Assembly (NCBI RefSeq): GCF_007827595.1
Contig: NZ_VISR01000011.1
Location: 44,925 to 108,924 of the forward strand
Reading direction: 5' to 3'
DNA length: 64,000 nt
Source: Streptomyces sp. BK340
GTDB taxonomy: Bacteria; Actinomycetota; Actinomycetes; Streptomycetales; Streptomycetaceae
The notes under the pieces were generated by a model, which was given only the letters and a program-made list of their open reading frames with translations, ran no database searches and was not told the DNA's origin. Positions 17,159 through 26,013 of the stretch are shown in pieces. Both the position numbers and the translations under genes were made by a program. The first letter of the stretch is position 1. Each line of letters starts with the position of its first letter.

Positions 17159-18616
17159 TCACGGCTTCGAAAGCGCCGGGTACAACGGTCTGAGGGCTTG
17201 GTACGCGCCCTGATACAGAGCGAAGAGGTCGTCGTAGCGGCCCTTGTTTCGTGGATCGGGAGTGACAGCGCGTGCGATACGGACCATCTCTTCGGAGGCG
17301 TCCCAGAGGTTCGTGAAGCATTCTGCGCCGACGCCTGCGGTGATCGCCGCTCCCATGAGCGTGGTCTCCGTGGTCTCCGGCATGAGGATGGTCCGACCTG
17401 TCACGTCGGCCTTGATCGCGTTCCACAGCTCGCTGCCGGCTTGTCGACCGCACACGCGGATGTCGGAGACAACGGCTCCGGCGCCCCCCAGCGTCTCCGT
17501 CAGCCATCGCAGTGAGTATCCGGAGCTTTCGATCACAGCACGAGCCAGATGGGTAGGACCGTGACGGAGGGTGAGACCGAGAAAGGCTCCGCTCGCGGTG
17601 TGGTCCCACACCGGCGCGCGTTCCCCCGCAAGGAACGGCAGGAAAAGTACACCGCCGCTGCCCGCCGGGGCTTGTTCGGCGGCGGCGATCACCTGAGCGA
17701 CATCCCCTCCGGCGGTCGTGTCGGCCCACCACTGTGTGGCTTTGCCGCCTGCGGCGAAGGGCCCGCCGACGGCGAATGTTCCGGGCGCGACGCCGGGGAC
17801 GGACCCGATGCCCAGTCCAGTGATCTCTTCTGGGGAACACAGGGCAAGTCCACCGGAGCTGCCACCGGTGTCTGCGGCTCGGCCCGGGCGCACCGCGCCC
17901 GACCCGAGCATGGTGGCGAGGGCGTCGGCCATGCCGGCCACCACAGGGATACCGTCCGGCAGTCCGAGCTGTGCCGACCAGGGGCCTTCGGTCCGGCCGT
18001 AGACCGTGCCCGCCTGCTGGTGGGGCGGGATGACCGCCGCCCCGGACAGGCCGGCGGCCTCTACCTCGGCGGTCGGCCACAGCGGCGCACCGCTGAGCCC
18101 TGACGCGGCGGCCGCGGTACCGCCCGTGAGCCGGTGCCCGATGAAATCCCAGGGACTGAGCGCCCAGCACGCTTTGCCGACCGACGCAGGCTCGTTCTCC
18201 ATCAGCCACAGGAGGCGGTGAAGCAGGTTGAAGCCGGGTCTTGTGTCGCCCAGGCGCTCGGCGATTGCTGCACGCTGGCGCTCGGCGCGGGCATCCATCC
18301 AGGATATGGCTGGTCGTACCGGTCGACCTGCTGCGTCGGACAGGACGAGTACCGGGCTTTGGCCAACCGCGCATATCGCGCGCAGTTCCGCGGGCGCACC
18401 CACCGACATGACGTCCGAGACCGTCCTGCATACCGCGGCCCACCAGTGGTTCGGGTCCTGTTCAGCGGCGCCTGGCTCCGGTGCGCTGATGTCCGAGCAC
18501 TCGCCGCGGGCGAAGCGAAGCAACCGCCCGTCCAGAGCGAACAGTCCGGCCTTGACGGCCGACGTCCCAATGTCGAGGGCGAGCAACGTTCCATTCGTCC
18601 CATGACGCGTTTGCAC
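17159..18616 (-). CDS. FGGY-family carbohydrate kinase
   Basis: GTG 18616, preceded by AAGGA, gives 485 residues, a normal FGGY length. The N-terminal actin-fold motif LLALDIGTSAVKAGLFALDG binds ATP phosphate. ISWMDARAERQ and the C-terminal FLPFLAGERAPVWDHTASGAFLGL are typical of xylulokinase, gluconokinase and related kinases. It phosphorylates an open-chain sugar or polyol in the cytoplasm; the substrate is not clear from sequence. The gene lies 54 bp downstream of a P450 and upstream of the GH8 hydrolase. Linkage to the hydrolase suggests sugar catabolism, while the P450 link is unexplained. Confidence 0.92.
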   Translation of the reverse strand: MQTRHGTNGTLLALDIGTSAVKAGLFALDGRLLRFARGECSDISAPEPGAAEQDPNHWWAAVCRTVSDVMSVGAPAELRAICAVGQSPVLVLSDAAGRPVRPAISWMDARAERQRAAIAERLGDTRPGFNLLHRLLWLMENEPASVGKACWALSPWDFIGHRLTGGTAAAASGLSGAPLWPTAEVEAAGLSGAAVIPPHQQAGTVYGRTEGPWSAQLGLPDGIPVVAGMADALATMLGSGAVRPGRAADTGGSSGGLALCSPEEITGLGIGSVPGVAPGTFAVGGPFAAGGKATQWWADTTAGGDVAQVIAAAEQAPAGSGGVLFLPFLAGERAPVWDHTASGAFLGLTLRHGPTHLARAVIESSGYSLRWLTETLGGAGAVVSDIRVCGRQAGSELWNAIKADVTGRTILMPETTETTLMGAAITAGVGAECFTNLWDASEEMVRIARAVTPDPRNKGRYDDLFALYQGAYQALRPLYPALSKP

Positions 18617-18670
18617 TGCGGATCCTTCGTATCGTTGTGAGCTGCGGTCGCCAGAGCTGACAGATGCGCC

Positions 18671-19804
18671 TCAGGGCCTGGAGACCTCGGGGCGGTCGAA
18701 GCGAAATGTTGCTTCGAACGCACCGCCCACCACCCGGCCGTAGGTGTGGCGTACCGGTTTCGAGGTGTCGAGTCGCAGACCCGGCAGCCGTTTCAGCAGG
18801 GCCGCGACACCGATGCGTATCTCGGTCCTGACCAGGCTGGCGCCGAGGCAGTGGTGTGCGCCGCAACCGAACGACAGGTGGCGGTTGGGCGTTCTGGTGG
18901 GGTCGAAGCGTTCGGGCTCGGGGAAGTGGCCGGGATCGAGATTGGCGGTGGATATGCACGCCTGGACAAGCGCTCCGGCCGGTACCGTGACACCACCGAG
19001 TGGGACATCGTGCCGGGCGCGGACCCGCATCACGGGGAGCGCCGGATACAGGCGCATCGTCTCCTCGATCGCGCCGTCCACGAGAGCTGGGTCGTTCCGC
19101 GCGGCGTCCAGTAGTCCGTGGGAGGCCAAACCCGCCAGGACGGGGCCGAGTTTGGCTCCCGTCAGCCCGGGGCTGACCGAGGTCATCATCGCCCCCATGA
19201 CATCCCAGTCGGTGAGCGGCTCGCCGTCGACGAGATAGCCTTCGCGCTGTGCTGCCAGAAGGTGGTCGAGCAGGGTGTCCTCGGGTTCCCGCCGACGGCG
19301 CTCGATCAGGCGGGTGTAGTAGTCGCGGAGGTCCGGATGGTCAGTCGACAGACCGTTGTTGAGCGCTGACTGGCGTTCCCTGCGCCATCTGGTCAATTGG
19401 CTGATGTCATCGGGGTCGATCCCCGCCAGGGCGCTGGTGAACCTGCCACCCAGTGGGTCCGCCAGCTCACGGACGATGTCGACCGTGTCGGAGCTGGCCT
19501 CCAGTATGTCGTCGATCAGCGCGTTGATGATGTCCTCGATCTGAGCCTGCATGGCGAGGATTCTTCGTGGCTGGAAGTACGGCTGGACCAGCCTGCGCAG
19601 ATCGTCGTGGCGTTGCCCGTCGGCGTTCCACATCCCGGCGAAGACGGGGTCGGCGTTACGGTCCCGCACCTCCCAGGAGAAGTCGTAGGCACCAAGCAGC
19701 ACGTTTTCGACATCCGCGTAGGAGCAGACGATCCAGGCGTCCTCCGCCGCGTCGAAGTGCGGCGGGGTTTCGCTGGTCCACGGAAGTGGGGGTTGCTGCA
19801 GCAT
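18671..19804 (-). CDS. Cytochrome P450 with non-canonical I-helix
   Basis: ATG 19804 sits five bases after GGGAGG and gives 377 residues, on the short side for a P450. The heme loop SFGCGAHHCLG with ligand C319 and the K-helix E248-R251 are intact. The I-helix segment (about 203-222) reads GAMMTSVSPGLTGAKLG in place of A/G-G-x-D/E-T-T, so the usual acid-alcohol pair that delivers protons to bound oxygen is missing. Such P450s often use peroxide, reduce, or catalyse unusual rearrangements or couplings. It is divergent from a split-barrel flavoprotein gene (155-bp gap) and precedes an FGGY kinase. No ferredoxin gene is adjacent. Confidence 0.92.
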   Translation of the reverse strand: MLQQPPLPWTSETPPHFDAAEDAWIVCSYADVENVLLGAYDFSWEVRDRNADPVFAGMWNADGQRHDDLRRLVQPYFQPRRILAMQAQIEDIINALIDDILEASSDTVDIVRELADPLGGRFTSALAGIDPDDISQLTRWRRERQSALNNGLSTDHPDLRDYYTRLIERRRREPEDTLLDHLLAAQREGYLVDGEPLTDWDVMGAMMTSVSPGLTGAKLGPVLAGLASHGLLDAARNDPALVDGAIEETMRLYPALPVMRVRARHDVPLGGVTVPAGALVQACISTANLDPGHFPEPERFDPTRTPNRHLSFGCGAHHCLGASLVRTEIRIGVAALLKRLPGLRLDTSKPVRHTYGRVVGGAFEATFRFDRPEVSRP

Positions 19805-19958
19805 CTGCGCCTCCCGGTCGTCGTCTCGGCCGCGAGTGTCACCCGGCCCGGCGGCGCCCGACAAGGAATCGTTCCGCTTCGTGGAACCTCCTCTTGCCCT
19901 TCCCCTGGCCGGAATTCGATGGTGGTGGCCACCAAAGAAAGCCGTTGGAAGGGGTCTC

Positions 19959-20429
19959 ATGTCCAAGACCATCGGGAGCGCGATACCGACCGCGGTGCTG
20001 GACATGCTCACAGCCCGTGAAGGTGACGGTGCGGAAGGACCGTGCATCATCGTCATCACGATCGACCCGGACGGACAGCCGCGGCCTTGTCTACTGAGCC
20101 CCGGCGAGTTGCTCGTGGTCGACGATCAGCAGCTTCGCGCCGCGGTCTGGCCGGGCAGCCGCACCACGGCCAACCTCGACCGCGGGGCAGCTGTGCTGAT
20201 CACCGTTGCCGCGCCACCAGAGGTGTTCCATCTGCGAGCCATTGCGGAAAGGCTTCCCGACGCACCTGACAGTGAGCTTGCCCGCTTCACCTTCACTATC
20301 AACTCGGTGGAACGGGACGGGCATGAAGGACTGCCGGTCACGGCACCGATGTGGTTCGCGGCAACCGCCGAGGCGCGGCAGGAAGTGCTCGCCATGTGGG
20401 AAGAGCAGCGGCGGGCTCTCCGCCATTGA
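19959..20429 (+). CDS. Pyridoxamine-5'-phosphate-oxidase-like split-barrel protein
   Basis: ATG 19959 follows GGAAGGGG and gives 156 residues. The pattern CIIVITIDPDGQPRPCLLSPGEL, then AAVWPGSRTTANLDRGAAVLIT, fits the FMN- or F420-binding split beta-barrel of the PNPOx-like superfamily. The C-terminus ends in a helix rich in Glu and Arg. It probably binds a flavin and performs a small redox reaction or acts as a flavin carrier. First gene of a plus-strand run with an HFCD flavoprotein and a nitronate monooxygenase-like enzyme, and divergent from a P450: a grouping of four redox or flavin proteins. Confidence 0.75.
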   Translation: MSKTIGSAIPTAVLDMLTAREGDGAEGPCIIVITIDPDGQPRPCLLSPGELLVVDDQQLRAAVWPGSRTTANLDRGAAVLITVAAPPEVFHLRAIAERLPDAPDSELARFTFTINSVERDGHEGLPVTAPMWFAATAEARQEVLAMWEEQRRALRH

Positions 20430-20584
20430 AACCCCCGGTCGCGAGTGGCCGGAGACGCACGTGGCATCGGTGCGTCCCGCCTTGGGGCGCCCTGCCGAAG
20501 ACCCGGTGCCGGCAGCGGCCGGCCTGCACTGGGTGAGCAATCAGAACCACGGCCGCGGACCAGTTGGGGAGGAATACCACCATC

Positions 20585-21145
20585 ATGCCGACACTCAGTC
20601 TCATCGGTTCCGCTGCGGGCGGCCTGCAGGAGCTCCGGACCCATCTGATGGAACCGCTGAAGGACCGCGGCTGGAGCACCGTGGTCACCGTCACGCCGAG
20701 CGCCTATTCCTGGCTCGAGACGGCAGGAGAACTGCCGAAGATAGAGGAGCTCTCCGGCTACCCCGTCTACGGAGCACCCCGTCTTCCCACCGAGACGACC
20801 GTGCCGCCGAAGCCCGATTGCTACGCGGTGGTGCCCGCCTCCTCCAACACGATTGCGCATCTCGCGCTGGGCATCGCCGACAACCAGGCACTGACCACAG
20901 CGTGTGCCGCCATCGGTGCCAGGAACACGCCAGTGATCGTGTTCCCCGTCATGAACCGCGCCTACGCAGGACATCCGGCATGGGATGGGCACATCTCCGT
21001 ACTGCGCAACGCTGGTGTTCACATGCTGTACGGCGACGATGTCTGGCCACTCCCCGAACCGAACGGCGATCCCGGTTGGTACCTTCCCACCGGCCGTGTC
21101 CTGCCGTGGGATGCCATCCTGGCAGCGATCAGTGACACGGTCTGA
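20585..21145 (+). CDS. HFCD-family flavoprotein (PPC-decarboxylase/EpiD-like)
   Basis: ATG 20585 lies about 12 bases after GGGGAGG; 186 residues. The N-terminal LSLIGSAAGGLQELRTHL is the flavin-binding loop of homo-oligomeric flavin-containing cysteine decarboxylases. PASSNTIAHLALGIADNQALT is the second conserved segment, and FPVMNRAYAGHPAWDGH stands where the family has the P-x-M-N substrate-recognition motif. Members oxidatively decarboxylate cysteinyl groups (CoaC, EpiD) or do related flavin chemistry. The genuine CoaBC is normally fused and elsewhere, so this is a specialised paralogue. It overlaps the next gene by 14 bases. Confidence 0.88.
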   Translation: MPTLSLIGSAAGGLQELRTHLMEPLKDRGWSTVVTVTPSAYSWLETAGELPKIEELSGYPVYGAPRLPTETTVPPKPDCYAVVPASSNTIAHLALGIADNQALTTACAAIGARNTPVIVFPVMNRAYAGHPAWDGHISVLRNAGVHMLYGDDVWPLPEPNGDPGWYLPTGRVLPWDAILAAISDTV

Positions 21146-22325
21146 GCCCACTGCAGAAGACGAGGGGCACGGCTCCGCAAGCCCGCGGGACCTGCCGGTC
21201 GCGGAGCCAGTCTCTGAGCCTGTCGTGGAGCCGACAGCAGTGCCGACCGCGGAAGGCGCCATCGCCCCTCCCATCGGGACCGCCCTTACCAAACTGGTCG
21301 GTATCCGCTATCCGATCGTCCAAACCGGCATGGCATGGGTAGCCGGACCTCGACTGGCTTCCGCGGTGGCGAACGCGGGGGCCCTCGGCGTCCTGTCCGC
21401 GGCAGCGATGAGCACCGACCAACTCGCCCACGCCATCGATGAGGTGAGGGCGCGAACCGACGCCCCTTTCGGAGTGTGCCTGGTCAATCTCCTGGCTGAC
21501 GTCGCAGAAGCCAGGCCGAGGGCAAGGCTGCTGGTCGAGCGGGGGGTGCGGGTCGCCTCATTCGTTATGCCCCCGGCTCGGGACGTCGTGGACTTGTTGA
21601 AGGATGCCGGAATCGCGGTGATACCCGTTGTCGGGTCCCGCCACGATGCGGAGCAGGCGGTCGCCTGGGGCGCGGACGCGGTGATCGTGGAGGGCAGCGA
21701 AGGCGGGGGCCACACCGGAGAGGCGGCGAGCACCGTACTGCTCCCCCAGGTGGTGGACGCCGTGAGTGTCCCGGTCATCGCGGCCGGAGGCTTCCACGAC
21801 GGGCGGGGGCTGGTGGCGGCGCTCGCCTATGGCGCGGCAGGCATAGCCATGGGCACGCGTTTCCTCCTGACCCGCGACTGCGCAGTGCCGGAAACCGTGA
21901 AGGAACAGTACCTATCCGCAACGCTGGCGGAGATGACCGTCACCCGTGCGTTCGACGGCTTCCCGCATCGAGCCCTCATCACAGGCAGCCGTGGTACCGA
22001 CGAACGTACTGCACCGCGCGGTCAACTCCTCGACACCATCCGACAGATAGTCGTCCGGTCCTCGGACACCGGCCAGGGCCCGATGCGTGTCCTCAGGACA
22101 GCGCAGCGGCTGAGACGGCGGCAGGGACTCGAATGGCAGTCCGCCCTGCGTGCGGCCAGGACTCCGGCTCTGATCAAGGCTTCGCTCGAAGACACGGGCG
22201 CGAGGCACCGGGCGCTGGTGTGCGGGCAGGCTGCCGGGGTGATCGAAGACCTGCCGAGTTGCTCGGAACTGGTGGCGCGGATCACGGCGGAAGCACGAGT
22301 CGTCACAGCTCGTCTTCCCAGATGA
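21132..22325 (+). CDS. Nitronate monooxygenase / FabK-like flavin enzyme
   Basis: GTG 21132 overlaps the flavoprotein stop by 14 bases, so translation is probably coupled; 397 residues. After a Pro/Glu-rich N-terminal tail of about 45 residues, the TIM-barrel begins with LVGIRYPIVQTGMAWVAGP. The FMN-phosphate motif VEGSEGGGHTG and the strand AAGGFHDGRGLVAALAYGAAGIAMGTRFL are typical of nitronate monooxygenases (2-nitropropane dioxygenases) and FabK-type reductases. It may detoxify propionate-3-nitronate or act in a biosynthetic step. It follows two other flavin-type genes and faces a P450 operon. Confidence 0.9.
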   Translation: MTRSEPTAEDEGHGSASPRDLPVAEPVSEPVVEPTAVPTAEGAIAPPIGTALTKLVGIRYPIVQTGMAWVAGPRLASAVANAGALGVLSAAAMSTDQLAHAIDEVRARTDAPFGVCLVNLLADVAEARPRARLLVERGVRVASFVMPPARDVVDLLKDAGIAVIPVVGSRHDAEQAVAWGADAVIVEGSEGGGHTGEAASTVLLPQVVDAVSVPVIAAGGFHDGRGLVAALAYGAAGIAMGTRFLLTRDCAVPETVKEQYLSATLAEMTVTRAFDGFPHRALITGSRGTDERTAPRGQLLDTIRQIVVRSSDTGQGPMRVLRTAQRLRRRQGLEWQSALRAARTPALIKASLEDTGARHRALVCGQAAGVIEDLPSCSELVARITAEARVVTARLPR

Positions 22326-22564
22326 CAGCGCAGCCGGATGTGTGCGGCGAGTCGCCCTGCCTCGGCTGAGCCAGGCGTCCCGTGGCCCGCGTTGTCGTCC
22401 AGAGGCGATCGGGTGCGTCGCGGCGAGCGGCCGCTTCGTTCTGGGCGGATGTACCAGCGTTCCGGCCGACGGACGGGGCACGGACGCGGCGAAGAAGATC
22501 GTGCGCCACAAGCAGAGCAAGTCCGGGATGGAGCAATGGGAGAAAACGACCTCGTGAGGACAAC

Positions 22565-23041
22565 ATGACCGCCCATCTCCCCACTCGCAGTCGCCTGGTC
22601 GCCGAGGCCCTGGCCGCGGCCGGGGTACAGACCGAGATCCGAGAACTGCCGGACTCCGCCCGCACGGCCGCCGAGGCCGCGGCCGCGCTCGGCTGCGAGG
22701 TCGCCGCGATCGCCAACAGCCTGGTCTTCCTCAGTGGGGGCGAGCCGCTGCTGGTGATGACCAGCGGCGGCCACCGGGTCGACACCGCCCTCCTGGCCGA
22801 GCGGCTGGGCCTCGGTCCGATCGAGCGGGCGACGGCTAAGCAAGTGAGGGAGGCGACCGGCCAGGCGATCGGCGGAGTGGCGCCGACCGGCCACCCGGCA
22901 CCGCTCCGCACCGTGGTCGACATCGCACTGGCCGAGCACCCGCTCGTCTGGGCCGCCGCCGGGACTCCGCATACCGTGATGCCACTGAGCTACGACGAAC
23001 TGCTGCGGGTCACGGGCGGCACGCCGGCCAAGGTCAACTAA
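22565..23041 (+). CDS. YbaK/ProX-type aminoacyl-tRNA deacylase
   Basis: ATG 22565 gives 158 residues after a short TGAGGA site. The fold is the YbaK/aaRS-associated editing domain: AIANSLVFLSGGEPLLVMTSGGHRVD, AKQVREATGQAIGGVAPTGH and PLRTVVDIALAEHPLVWAAAGTPHTVMPLSYDEL are all conserved. Such proteins hydrolyse mischarged aminoacyl-tRNAs (Cys-tRNAPro or Ala-tRNAPro) in trans. It stands alone after a 239-bp gap containing no other gene, and ends tail-to-tail with a truncated metallo-hydrolase, overlapping it by 8 bases. Confidence 0.92.
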   Translation: MTAHLPTRSRLVAEALAAAGVQTEIRELPDSARTAAEAAAALGCEVAAIANSLVFLSGGEPLLVMTSGGHRVDTALLAERLGLGPIERATAKQVREATGQAIGGVAPTGHPAPLRTVVDIALAEHPLVWAAAGTPHTVMPLSYDELLRVTGGTPAKVN

Positions 23042-23693
23042 TGGTTGCTGGTGCGGGTTCGGGCTTGGGCGAGCAGGTGGGGGTCGTGGGCGTTGATGAG
23101 ATGAGGTCGGGGTCGAACGCCTGCCACAGTTCTGCGCGTCGCTCGTAGTTGGCCTGCACCTTGTGCCAGTCGTGGGCGATGACACGTTCCGTGGCGAGCA
23201 GCGTCTTCGGTGTCTTGCCGGTGCCATCGACTTGGCCGCGGTGGTAGAAGGCGTCACCGGCGTGGAGCACCCAGTGGTCTCCGGCGTCGACGGCGACCGC
23301 GGCGTGCCCACGGGTGTGGCCGGGTAGGCTGATCAGTACGATTCCGGATGAGATGTCGGTGAGTTCGGTGGCAGCCTCGAACCCTCGCCAGGCCTCGCTC
23401 GTCCCGGGCATGTGGCGGACGAGCGTCGGCCTGTGTGCACGCTGGGCGGGCTTGTATCGCTCCTTCTCGAACCGAGTTGCCGACTGGAGCGCTGCAGTGG
23501 CTTCAGCACCGGTGAGGTGGACGTTTACCCCTGGGAAGTCGGCCAGTCCCCCGACATGGTCGGCGTCGAAGTGTTCTCCACCGTTTGGCACTCTCATGAG
23601 ACCCTCGTGCCAATGCAGCCGGGAGGGCACTGGGGCTCCGAACAGCTCAGAGTGTGGTTGCACTGAGAGTGGTGACGGGTTCCTGTAGTTCAC
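23034..23693 (-). pseudogene. MBL-fold metallo-hydrolase, 5'-truncated
   Basis: From GTG 23693 the frame is open for 219 residues, but the first 35 do not resemble the family. The recognisable part starts at EHFDADHVGGLADFPGVNVHLTGAE, where the metal motif HxHxDH reads HFDADH (second His changed to Asp). It continues with LPGHTRGHAAVAVDAGDHWVLHAGDAFYHRGQ, the third and fourth metal regions, which look intact. The strands that should precede the motif are missing, so the gene probably lost its true 5' end. It is at the left boundary of a stretch with two more relics. Function probably lost, though a shortened protein could still be made. Confidence 0.65.
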
Positions 23694-23710
23694 CCGCAGG
23701 AGTGGCGGAC

Positions 23711-24736
23711 CTACTGGTTGCTCGGCTGCTCGGCTAGCTCGGGAGATGCGTCGTTCCCCGCGCTGTCGTTGGCGATGCTGAGAAATAGCCTGGCGGCTGC
23801 CCTGGTGATGGGCTCATCGCTCTCGGCAAGCTTGTGCATCTCCTTGAAAAGAGCGTCAGTCACGGCCTCTTCATCGCCGACAGCACTGAGCGCTTGGCCG
23901 TCGATGATGTCACTGCCGACCATGGCTCGCAGCACCCTGCTCCCGACGGTGCCGGGGTCTCCGGCTTTGGTCGCGGTCTCGGCAACGCTCATCCAAACGC
24001 GCTTGAGTCCGTCGGCCTTCCTCCTGGCCTCGTTGAACGCAGTGAAGTCCTTCTTGAGGACGGTTTCAGCCGGTGCTCCTGGCGCCGTCCGCTCAACGAA
24101 CAGGCTCAGTGCTTTCAGTAGACCGCTGCCATGGTCGAAAATCTCCCAGAAGCCAGCCTCGTTGAGCCATGAGTGCTCGGAGACAATGCCGTTCGCGGAG
24201 TTCACCAGTTGGACCGGGCTGACGTGAAGGGCCATGCTATGGCCCTTGTAGTCCATCGACACGGCCTGGTCTCCGAAGTTCACGACTCCGGCTTCCTGAA
24301 GCCGCTTGCGGACATGAACCGGAGCGAACCGCTTCATGCGCCCCTTGTCGTCCGTGGTCAGCCAGTCGGCAGCATGTCCAGGGTGGATGGCGAAGTCCAT
24401 CAGGAGGTATTCGATCTCCAGGACGTCGCGCATGGCGTCGGACGCGACCGAGAAGTATCCCGAGAGGGTCGCTTCCAGCGCCGTCATGAAGTCCGCGTGG
24501 GCTCTCTGAATCATGAAGGTGATCTTCGAGAGTTCCGGCGTTTCGGCGAACGCCTTCCCGACTTCCGAGAGTCGGGTAAGCAGCTCGTTGATTCCCGCGA
24601 AGCGGACGTCGCCTGCGAGCCGCTTCAGATTCCGTCGGCGTCGAGCGTCCGCGGTTGCCAAAACGAGTGCGGGAACAGGGGCCCCGTCCTCGGCCATCTT
24701 CATGAGCTGCGACATGTACGTGTTGTTGTCCGTCAT
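23711..24736 (-). CDS. Unknown protein, 341 aa, helical
   Basis: I do not recognise this gene with confidence. It is a soluble, almost entirely helical protein with no signal peptide. A central block, FMTALEATLSGYFSVASDAMRDVLEIEYLLMDF, followed by a conserved-looking WL and an RMKRFAPVHVRKRL segment, recalls HEPN-like or DUF5677-type helical proteins that often accompany mobile or defence genes; this is a weak similarity. Base composition is visibly less GC-rich than the surrounding genes. It sits 17 bp from a truncated metallo-hydrolase and next to a decayed integrase, which suggests arrival by horizontal transfer. Confidence 0.75.
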   Translation of the reverse strand: MTDNNTYMSQLMKMAEDGAPVPALVLATADARRRRNLKRLAGDVRFAGINELLTRLSEVGKAFAETPELSKITFMIQRAHADFMTALEATLSGYFSVASDAMRDVLEIEYLLMDFAIHPGHAADWLTTDDKGRMKRFAPVHVRKRLQEAGVVNFGDQAVSMDYKGHSMALHVSPVQLVNSANGIVSEHSWLNEAGFWEIFDHGSGLLKALSLFVERTAPGAPAETVLKKDFTAFNEARRKADGLKRVWMSVAETATKAGDPGTVGSRVLRAMVGSDIIDGQALSAVGDEEAVTDALFKEMHKLAESDEPITRAAARLFLSIANDSAGNDASPELAEQPSNQ

Positions 24737-24857
24737 CTCACCTCTTCCTTCAACAGTGATGCTCAGCCCTGCTTCGTTTGCTGGGCAAGCCCAAATTCGA
24801 GGGCGTCGTCTGTGGATGCTGCGACGAAGGAAGCGGGGTGAGGGCGCCGTCGGAGTC

Positions 24858-25381
24858 CTGCGACCTCATCCCCGATGTCAGTGCTAGGTCGGCCGCCGCC
24901 CGGCTCCGGGTCGGCGCCTGCCCTGGGAAGGCTCGGTCCACCTCACCGTCGAGACTCTGTCCGCCCAATCCGACGTCCCGGAGGAACAAGTACTGCCCCA
25001 ACGTCAGGTGCCGGATGTCCATGTCTCTGCTCATCCCGGTGGACAGCGGGTTCGAGGAACCGGCCGCGCGCAGCGGCGAGGCCCGCCGCAGGCCCTGCCC
25101 AGCCATCCAGTCCAACAGCGTGTTGATCACGGACGCCTCGCGGTCCCATCGGACTCCACCACCGTGCCCAGGTCACGGCCCCGCTCCGCCAAAAACTCCA
25201 TCAGCCGCAGCACGATGTAGGCGTAGTGCCGCAGGATGTCCTCCGGGTCGCGACCCAGGTAGGTGAGGTGACGAAACCAGCCGCATGCTGGCTCGACCGG
25301 CCGCATCTGCCCGTCCACGATCACCGGCAGACGGTCCGTGAGGGCCCGGAAGTCCAGCCGCCGTAAGGCCTCCTCACCCAC
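24858..25381 (-). pseudogene. Decayed tyrosine integrase (site-specific recombinase), N-terminal part
   Basis: Two frames join into the N-terminal half of a Streptomyces-type phage integrase. The first runs from about 25381 (VGEEALRRLDFRALTDRLPV, then EPACGWFRHLTYLGRDPEDILRHYAYIVLRLMEFL). The second, from about 25130, reads VINTLLDWMAGQGLRR, MSRDMDIRHLTLGQYLFLRD and RSRAAADLALTSGMRSQ, ending near 24858. About 40 residues expected between the two pieces are missing, the frames differ, and the catalytic Arg-His-Tyr core is absent. The relic shows that an integrating element once lay here. Confidence 0.75.
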
Positions 25382-25916
25382 CTCCGCCCGGGCCAAGGAG
25401 GACCGAACCGCTGATCGGCAGGAATGCCTCCGGCGGGACATGCCGGTAGGTCGCCATCTGATACCAAGGCCTCTGCAGCGGGTGCAGCTCGGCCGGGCCG
25501 GCCAACTCGTCGCGTTGGACAACCGCCTTGGCGTTGGGGAACGCGGCCTGTGGGCGCGCGCCGAGGTCGTCCTGGTGCGAGGTCGTGACCAGCCAGCAGC
25601 TCAGGTCTCGGGTGTACAGGTGGTCGCACAGCAGGTAGTCGACGTCGCCCGGTCGGATGCCGAGGCGCGCGAGGCGCCCGAGCACCGCGCCGTGCTCGCG
25701 GACCGTCCGCCGCTCGATGATGCCCAACCTCTCGGGCGAGGCTACCGAAGTACGGCGTATAGCGACCCAGTTCGACGTCGCTCGGCTCGAAGAGCAGCAC
25801 CCGCGGTCGCCCGTCGCTGTCTGCTACCGGATCACAAGTATGCGGTTGGTGATCGAGATGAACGGCGCGATCGCGCGTGACGCGCGGAACAGGCTGAACC
25901 GCAGGGGGGCAACGTG
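25374..25916 (-). pseudogene. Decayed MBL-fold hydrolase relic
   Basis: Minus-strand frames join into the N-terminal portion of another metallo-hydrolase: APLRFSLFRASRAIAPF from about 25916, a stop, then LLFEPSDVELGRYTPYFGSLA in a second frame, then REHGAVLGRLARLGIRPGDV and DYLLCDHLYTRDLSCWL in a third. PNAKAVVQRDE, HPLQRPWYQMATY and ISGSVLLGPG follow, with an abrupt end at 25374 where the integrase relic begins. At least two frameshifts and one stop are present, and the second half is gone. It differs in subfamily from the truncated hydrolase at 23034. Confidence 0.7.
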
Positions 25917-25973
25917 ACCAGATCGCAGGTGACGACGCCCGCCTGGTGCGGACACCTTCTGATCGCTGAACGC

Positions 25974-26002
25974 GGCGCCGTGTGCAGCGGATTCACGGCG
26001 CC
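25974..26002 (-). terminator. Hairpin downstream of the peptide precursor gene
   Basis: GGCGCCGTG (25974-25982) and CACGGCGCC (25994-26002) form a perfect 9-bp stem with an 11-base loop, 12 bp after the stop codon of the 48-residue peptide on the minus strand. There is no T-run, as is common for actinobacterial terminators. It probably ends the export-operon transcript. Confidence 0.55.
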
Positions 26003-26013
26003 AGCTCCCTTCG

